A DNA stretch of 64,000 nt from Puffinus mauretanicus. Taxonomy: Eukaryota; Chordata; Aves; Procellariiformes; Procellariidae. The position numbers and the translations under genes were made by a program. Position 1 is the first letter of the stretch. Each line of letters opens with the position of its first letter. The stretch is taken from NCBI GenBank assembly GCA_023333565.1, contig JAJKFH010002370.1, positions 1 through 64,000 of the forward strand. The letters run 5' to 3'. This document shows positions 53,001-62,000 of this stretch, in pieces. The notes beneath the pieces are model-generated. The model saw only the letters and a program-made list of their open reading frames with translations. It was not told where the DNA came from and did no database searches.

Positions 53001-56000
53001 TGGCAGGGACACCTGGGCTGAGCCAGGAAAACACACCGCTCCCTGCTCCGCTGAAAAACTGCTCTGCCCCTGCCTTTCAAGCAGCAGCCACAAATTGTCT
53101 CAGGCAATTTTTGCATTTGCCAGCCAAGTTGCAGGCTATGTGGTGCTTTGTCAAGGAAAAAGTCAATCCAATAACACGGGACCTTCTTCAGAAGTCCTCT
53201 CGCAGCCCAAGCTCTTCCTCTAGATTTAGTGAGAAACACACCGCGTACCAGCCGTGACTAAAAACATTGACGGACGACCAATCCGTGGCGGTCCCCAGCC
53301 ACGCCGCAGCCCTGCCATCACCCAGTGCCGCTGGTGGGGCTGACAGCCCCCAGAGCCCCTGCCCCGAGCGGCAGCCCCGGCGCCCGGGGGCAGGCGCAGC
53401 ACAAGCATCGGTGGCTCACGGCCTTCTGTGCCATGAGGCCTCCTGCCCCGGCAGCCTGGCACGCCGCCAGGCAGCCGGCACAGCTCCCTGTGTCCCGGCT
53501 CGGGGCAGATACCCCACAGCGCACCCTCGGCGCGTGGGTTCCACACCAGGAGCAGCCATCAGTGGTGGTTTTCAAGTGCCCAGCCCCCATCCAGAAGCAA
53601 GAGAAAATGCCAAATACTTTCTGAACCTGGGAAGTTGACAAAGCGGAGGGTGCTTCCTCAAACCGCCCGGTACGAGCGGCCCAGACATTCACCAGGAAGC
53701 TCAACCCATCCAGACACACTTCACAAGCCAGAGGACAGACCAGCACCTCCCTGCGCTGCCGGGAGCCATCACCCTGCTGCCACCCAGCAGGGATGGGAAA
53801 CATTTCCCAGGGTTTTACACTAGACACAACCACGTGGAGCTATGACATGGTGGCCCCATCTCCTCCCCCGTCCCCTACACTTGCAGCCACCCACCTCCTT
53901 CCCGCTGGAGGGGAGCAGATGCCCGGGCTGGCCCCGGGGTTGAGCCTGGAGGGTGAGAGTGGAACGTCTGACATGGGGCCAAATTCCTGCCAGCGACGAG
54001 CACAGGGAACCGCTGGAAGAGCTGATATGAGAGCAGAGCACCAGTGCCAAAGGGATATTCAATTTACAGTGTAAAAGCTTGGCTTGGATCTACGGCAGAT
54101 TGATTGCTAAAAAGCCAATTTTATTTAAATTAACTTCAATTTAAATTTCAGAAGCAGGAACACACTGAGCCTCTGGGTTATTAAAGCTATAATTTTGAAA
54201 GGGGTGATTTTCTCCTTTAGATGAGCATTACCAGTGGTGCTCCAGCAAATTATTAACATACCGCAACAGCCTAGTCAAAGCTAAACGAATTGTAAAGTAT
54301 TGCTACGTTTATTGTATTACTCAAACCCAGGCGTCCCAGGATGCAGAGAAGTAGTGGCATTGCTCCAGATGTGAGAAGTGATGAAGAGCCAAGGGATGGA
54401 GCCCGCTGAGGGCACCGGGACAGCCAAATGCTTTAGCCAGGCTGCCAGCCTCCTCACACACACATGCCTCCAGGCATGGCACAGCACGGCACGGCTGCAG
54501 CTTACCTGCCCTGCATGCGTCCCGCTCCTGGACGCCAGCAGAGGAGGGTGCCCCAACTCCAGCCCAGGACAAGCCGTGGCCAGCAAATGCCAGCCGCTGA
54601 TGGAGGAGACTCAGAGCCTGCCGGGAGGAGCGGCTGAGACCACGCTGAGCACTGGTGCCTGAAGTGCACCCCTCATCCTGAGGACCTCGAGGCAAGACGG
54701 TCCGAGCCCAGCCTCAGCCCCATGCTCACCCGCACTGCCGGGGAGCGCTGCGAACATGACACACGCAGAGCAGCACCCCAGAGCGGCCCACCAGCTCTCC
54801 ATCTGCAGAGCCTTTGGAAGTGAGACGTGTATCGCGGCATTTCCAACTGCAGAGATTCCCCAAGGCCAGGCAGCACATCAGCAACGCCGAGCAGCACCAC
54901 CCTCGGAGCACCCGCCAGGGCAGCGCTGCCAAACCCAGGCGCCATCTGCCTCCATCCCCGGGAGACGGAAAACTACAGCCACAGCGCAGCAACATGGGAA
55001 GGTCTCCCGAAGCAGCACAGTTTGACGGGCCTTACCTTCATCTTCAGCGCGTCGTCACACTGAGAGTGGTTGGAGACACAGGCGTAGGTGGAGGGGCACC
55101 AGTGACACTTCCACCTGGTCGAGAGGCAGCTGGTGCACCTGAAATGGCAAATGCGGAAAGAAAAGCAGATTTCAGGCTGCTCAGGGGAGCCACACCTCAG
55201 CCATGCAATCGATCTTCACACATTGTGTTCAGTCTTTAATGGTGCCCAGAAAACCCCAACTATGGCAGGCGCTGAGCTGTCCTCTCCTCCTCTCCCTGGG
55301 AGCTGGCAGGGGACACGGGCAGAGCCCATCATGCCCAATGCCACTCTGAGGCAGCTCCATGGCGTCACCACCTGTGGTGCCACCGCCTGGCCCCAGGCCA
55401 CGGCAGACCGGGAGTCACCAGCTCCGGCTCCTCCCCTGTTTAGCGAAAAACGCTCTTTTCCCCCAAAACACTCTTTGCCCTGTCCGTCTCCCCGTGGAGC
55501 CAGGCACGCTCATGCCCGACAAAGGCTCTCCCCCGCGGTTTGCGCAGGGCGTGGGACCACCGGCGGGCAGGACGCGGGGATGCCCGCGGTCAGGCTCCAT
55601 TGTTATGCTCCTGAAAGGTGGATGACGTTCTGTGGGTGGCACCAGAGTCCTCCCCTCCAGCCCACCGTGCTGATGAGGGGTACGGTGCTGCTCCCACCTG
55701 GGGCTGGCAGGGGAGAGAGATCAGAGGGAAGGTGCCCCTCCCTCACCACCCCACAGAATCCCCAGGGATCGCTGGGGAGGCCTGCTCCACTGCCTAAGGG
55801 TTAACAGAACAAGCTTTATATAAAAATATTATTCACGTTTAAAAAAACCCCAACATGTCCAGATGGCTCGAGACACCGCGAGGACCCTCCTTTGTAAATC
55901 TCTGGCAGCGCAGCCACTACACCCTGCCAAGCCCTGCCCAGGCCCCCAGCCGCCCCGCTGGCAGGGAGGCTGCGCTCCCCCATTAACCCTGCGTGGGGGG

Positions 56001-59000
56001 ACCCTCGTCCAGCTGCGCACGTGCACCCTCCCTCCTCCCGGCTTCAAACCGCTCCATCTGCCTCCATCACTGCGGTGCCACGCGGCCAGCGTGGCGCCAC
56101 CCGCACCCTGCCGCCGCCTGCCCGTGGTGGCCCGGCACACCAGGGTCACTTACGCTCTCTTCGGGTAAATGTTTCCAGTTCTTTTGCAATCGTAGATGGT
56201 GAAATTGGCCCGGATAATGTTTTTGCTGTTGACCCGGAGAGCAGTTTCGACGACCACGTGGTCTGAGAGAATCAAGCCAAAGAATATTGGGTTGCAAGAG
56301 CCTCACGCTCACGCTTAGAAGACAAGACAGACCGTTGGGAAAACAAGGGCTAAATCTGATATGTTTTCTCTAGGGCTTCCTCCAAGCTGCATTTCAGAGC
56401 TTGGACCATTCATCTTTTGCCCTCTGACTTTCAGCTCTTCCCTCTCAACGCTTTACATCACCCTCACCAGAAAAGAACATTGAGACTTTCAGCAGAAAAT
56501 TCCAGCGTGTTGTGCGTGTGTTAATTAGCAGAGTTAATTATTGTCTTCGCTTACAGTTGGTGCTAAATGATATTTAAAAAAAAATGTGGTAATTAAAACA
56601 TGTTAGTTATCATGTTTTAAAACCCCGCTCACTTTCCCCATGACAACAAACCCGCAGAGAAGAGTGGAAATCCCTTTTTTGGCTACTTAACATGCTATGC
56701 TAACTTCCCCTTCCCCCAAAACTGCTTCATTTTTTTTCTTTGCAATTTTGCCATATAAGCACCAGGGACAAGAGACAATGCCTCTTTCAGAATATGTACA
56801 ATAAATCAGCACATTGGATTCCAGAAATTCATTTGGACATTGCCGTAACCAACAATACAGAACAGTTAATGATCTCCCATTCTTTGGATAGCTAGGGAGA
56901 AAAACAATGCAGCTTTATAAACTTGCCTATGAAAAGTGGGATTTTCAAAAGGACTGGCTAATTCTTCTCCTACTGAAGTCAGCCATCTTCAATAGAGCAT
57001 TCACTCCAGGCTTGAATGATGAAGATTTTACAAGCACTCAAGTCTGGAATGAAGCATCGAACTTCTCAGAAGAAGCTACAAAATGGGGCCGTCTCCATCG
57101 CTAAGTGGCCAGTATCAGGTCTAGTCAGCTCGGCTGTCAGGGCTCGGTTGCCTTCAACCAGATCTGCAGGTGTTCGTCACCTCCAGAGCACAGCTCCGTG
57201 GAGCCTGAAGATGGGCATCTCATTTGGCACCATCTGAAAACAAGTGGATACTAGAAGACCTCAGTCTGGCTTTTAATTGCATAAATGGGATTAAGAGTTT
57301 CTGAGCTGCCTTTAGGTACACACTTGCTCTTCTTCCAGAACTTCTCCTGAAAGGTAGCGCATGTTCGGGAGGGAAATTAAACAAAAGCAATTGAAAATAT
57401 CAATATAAGTAGCAACATTATTTCCCCAGGGTGACAACATTTTTGGTTTAGTACTTATTAAATCTAAAGCAGAAGTTCTAACCAGATAAATCTTAATAAA
57501 ATAAGTACATGAACTGGCTTTTAAATTCTGATGTTTAAAACAAAAATGGATAGATTTGAAATACTGTCAATTCATGTTAAGATGGTGGAACTCCCACACT
57601 TTAAAGTCATATGCCCTATAAAACAGAAGCAGCTTGGGTCTTTCTTCCCCTGTATGCATTATCTGCACATAAAATTGGAAAAAGAAAAAAAGCCTATGAA
57701 AAATTATGTCCACAAAAGTGGTTAGAATGAACAGAGCTTGTTTTCCTCTACATACCTTTGTCGTCTGGAAACGTTGGATATTTCTCACGTGGAAGTAAAC
57801 TACAATAAATAAATTGGTTTACATAATCTCCAGCAACTCTGGCTACTGTGTGGATATTATTTCCGTAGTCACATGAAATATTTGTTCCATTCAGGTTCGG
57901 GATAGTCCCATTTATTTGTATTATCAGGGCCTATATTTGGACAAAAAAAATATCAGTTATTATGACAGAAAACTATATATAGAATTTGTCAATGTTTTAC
58001 AAGCTTTTCATAGGCTAGCGACTCCAAAACACGTCCCCAGATAGCCGTTTTCTTTCATTTTATGCACTTTGAACTCTAAAAGCCATCTGCATACAAAACC
58101 TTGCTTCAGTAGTACGAGCTCTGTCACCACAAACTCCAACAACTGTAGTTGGTGTGTTACCAGCTGGCATGAAAACCCAGCCCAGGGCTTTCTTGGGAGA
58201 CCACTCAGAGGAAGCAGGACGCAAAGGCTAAGCCCTCCCCAGCTGCCCAGGCTGTCCTCGACCCATGCTGCCTGCACGAGCAGAAAGTATTAACCCCTGC
58301 TTCTGAGTGCCTGAACCTCTCGGCTTGCACCAGTTCGTACCAGGGACCGATGACGGGAGGTGCCTCGTGGCAGCCTGCTGGGAGGGCTGCTGGGGGCCGG
58401 CCACAAGCCAGCGTCCTTCCCCGGCACACAAGGGCCGAGCGGGCTGGCTGCAGGGGTTTCTTTTTGCCATCAGCCTCTGAGGGGAAGGGACGGGAAGTTT
58501 TGCAGAAAGGGAATGCTTTTGAGGAGGGCAACTCAGGAAAACACGCAGCCCACGTGCTCGGCTGGCTTCCCCCGCCGTCAGCGGGGTGACTCCCTGGGGA
58601 CCCCCAGCCTACCGCTCCTGCGCAGCGGAAGTGGAGCCGGACCAGCGCTAGGGTCCCGCAGGATCCCTCTCTCCAGCTCTGGTCTGGGCTCTGCCCCAGC
58701 TGTTGCTTGCCTACGAGCGATTTCCCCATGTCAGGGCTGGTCAAGAACTTTGGCAGAGAGAGATTTTTGCCATCGGGAGAGGGTCTGTCTTTAAACAAAA
58801 AAGATTGTGATGAAAACAACTAAAATATCATTAAAATATTGTTAAAAATAGCAACAATACAAAACCAGAAAATGAGTGGATTTAGCTGTCTGCAGCTGGT
58901 CTTCTGTATTTTGAAATTTTACAAATCTCTCCAGTGCATTTACTTTAGCAGCTTTAGAAGCCCTGTTCACCTACAAGCTCAGCAGCTGATGTCCTGCTGG

Positions 59001-62000
59001 CTTCCAGGGTGTCGAGGTGCAGAAGGTCACCTCCAGGTGCTTTTGAGAACCTTGGCCTGACTCGGTGCACACAACAGAGCTCAGCATCCCCACGACCCAT
59101 ATCCGAGCTGCGTGGAGCTGTGCCGCTACGCTAGAGGAGCATGGATATTTATCAGCCCTGAGAGCAGGTAACGACTTTACAGGATGTTGCATGTGATTAA
59201 TTTAGTATTCACATCAAACGCACCGGGTTCTCTTTATTGATATTAATCTCGGGCTCCAAGATGGTCATGGAAGGGCACTGCTGCACTCCTTCACTTGCAC
59301 TCGCCCAGAAGCTGGTCCCTGTGAAGTTCGTGCACTCGTGCTGCAGAGAACACCTGCAACGAACAGAGGAACAATGCGTGATTGATTATTTTTAAAACAG
59401 GTGATAAAAATGTTGACTTCCTTGTGAAGGAAGATCCTGAGAAAATCCTGTGCCTACACCTTTTTTCTCCATCCATGCAGCTAAGCCCAAAGCTTTGCTG
59501 CTATATTTAAAGTGTCTGGTTGCCACGATAAGAGCGCATACTCCCACCAGCATCAACGGAGCGTCAGGATTCAGGGTAAGCGAAAGCAGGCAGGCTGAAC
59601 CCAGAACTGAAGAGGAGAAGGTGACATTTTGTCCAACTTCTTCAATTTGTAAACGTGGAGTCTAATTTTGTAAATCCCTTTTTGAGTGTTGATTGTCTCC
59701 TACACATAAATAATAATTGCAAGGGCAAAAGACGGTCTTTAACAGGGTGTCGGCATCTCAGTCCCATGGTTGGATGCCTGCAAGATATTCTTTGCACTGG
59801 CAGCTGACTGCAGCGTAACAATGCAGCTACAGTTAAATCCTGGCTCTGAAGAGCATCCCAACCGTTTGAGACCAGATACAATTGTTTTTAAAAGCATGTC
59901 CTTCGTAAGGAATGGACAAAGACTAATGGTAGTTTGACTGTGTGGAAATATAAAAGGCATCAGAAATTCTTGTCTGGGCTTGAGGGACAAAGGACATGCC
60001 AAAGCTCACTAGGACACAACCAGTCCTACCTGGTCTCCATCGTGCACCACCCGCAGTAAGCATCAGCGGCGGCCAGGCACTCCGTGCACGTTGAGTACTG
60101 GTTGCAGGCAGCCACCTTCACCCGTGTCATCTGCACGACAACAGCACAACTGCTTCCAAATGGTTTCCGACAGCACAAAAACATTCAACCCGACTGGGAT
60201 GCGCCGGGATGGCCACACATAGCTAGCGACGAGACACCAGCATCTTGGGCTACTTTATCCGTTAACCTGGACCAAGCCTTACAGAATGGACAACAAGGAA
60301 CAGACCCTGGCACCGCCGTCCTCCGCCCCACACCGCTCAGAGGTGGATGCTCGACCAGCTCGCACGGGGACTGGCACAGGCAGCTGCCCGCTGCCCTGCC
60401 AGTGCCCCCAGCAGAGCCCGTCCCTGCCTGGGGGCCGCATGCCCCAGGGCAGGTAAGGACGCCCAAGGGACGGGGCTTGCTGCCACCGGCGTAGTCACCC
60501 CAAGGGGTTCATGGCAGTGCTGAGCTGCTCCTTTTCAGCCGGTGCCTTGGCAATAGATGTGTGATGGTCAGGCTATGGAGAGCGACTCCACACCTTTCTG
60601 ATGCGTCAGATGGAGATGGTTTCACAGCTTGTCCCTCCCTGTGAAAAGCTCTCACTCAGACCTGCAGAAAGCGCCTTTCCAGACAGAGCTGAATGCTATC
60701 TGGCTATTTACAAAATGACTAGAAAGCAAAACCACTCTGGAAACCTTAATTTGTGAAGAAATCAAAGTACCTCTGGGGACTTGCTCGGCAGGAGCAGTCG
60801 GAGGGAAAGCATGTGTCAGTTTCTGCTTTTTCCTCCCTCGATTTCTAAACATTTGGGAAGGAAAACTGAGTCATTTGGTACAGCGGGGACTGACAACGTG
60901 AGGTGCTGAGAGCCCTGAGCTCCCACCAAGCCAGTGCACCTCGGACTGTGGGCTACTCGGCCTGACTCCCACTTTACCCGCAGCACTTCACTGCTTCCCA
61001 ACCCTGCAGTGCTCAGCACCCCCAACCCCACTGAGCTCCTGGGGAGCTTCCCAGGATGCTAATTCCATCAAAGAAAAAATAACTCATCTGGTTTATTGGA
61101 AAAGAAACAGACAGAGGAAAGCATCGTAAGTGCTGCACTGGGTGTTTGATCAAGCCCGAATAAGGTGCACAGCCCAGCCTGGGAGCCGAGATGAGACAGT
61201 CTGAAACATCGGCTAAAGAGGCATCCTGGGAGGGTTCTGTGAAATGATAATGACCAATCTGCAGGGAATTAGGGCTTGGAAAATATAAATGCAACATATA
61301 ACATTTGTGGTTGTGCATCTGTTTTGACAGATTAAAATGTAATTCAGGACAAACCACCAGTGCTTGGAGCGCTCAGCTCTCGTCTTCCTCCTCTGCTCAC
61401 TTGACGGAGATGAGACTGTCTGTTTCTACCTGCTGCAGCATTCCCACTCTCTGCAGAGAGCCCTCCTCCCATCCAGCCCTTCTGCCGGCCATGCTGAGCA
61501 GAAACCTCCCCCAAGGACCATTTCTGACAGGCAGACTTTTTGTCTGTAGGATCTCCTAAAAGCCTCCTTAAAGTCTGTGTACCGTAATTTTCAGGTTTCT
61601 ATACAAGAACAACCTCTGCTTATTTCTGCACTCCCATAAGTGGGATCGGTTTTGGTATCTTTCACTCTTCTTTTTACCTTGCCACCACAAAGATGAGAAA
61701 GCCTGACAAGCCGGTCTGCTCGGCATGACCCTCACCCCACGCAGGAGAATGGGCAGGCACAGGTACCCCTCTGGAAAGCCCTTTGACACCCCAGCCAAAG
61801 CTCTGAACTGTTTGGCTCTGCCCATTAATGCTAAAGCAAATTCTATTGTCCCTTCCTGCTCCCAGCTTAGTGCTGAACGCTAAATCAAATGCATGATGCT
61901 CGAAGGACTATTTGGCTGAAGACTAAAGGTCTCACCTGATAGGAGGTCATAAGATAGAGGTAGGTGGAATCAGAAGGGTCGAACTGCATGATGGGGTGGA

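Noticed and set aside
52300..53223. 307-codon open frame on the plus strand
   Set aside because: Same pattern: intronic, GC-rich, overlapping frames, no domain.
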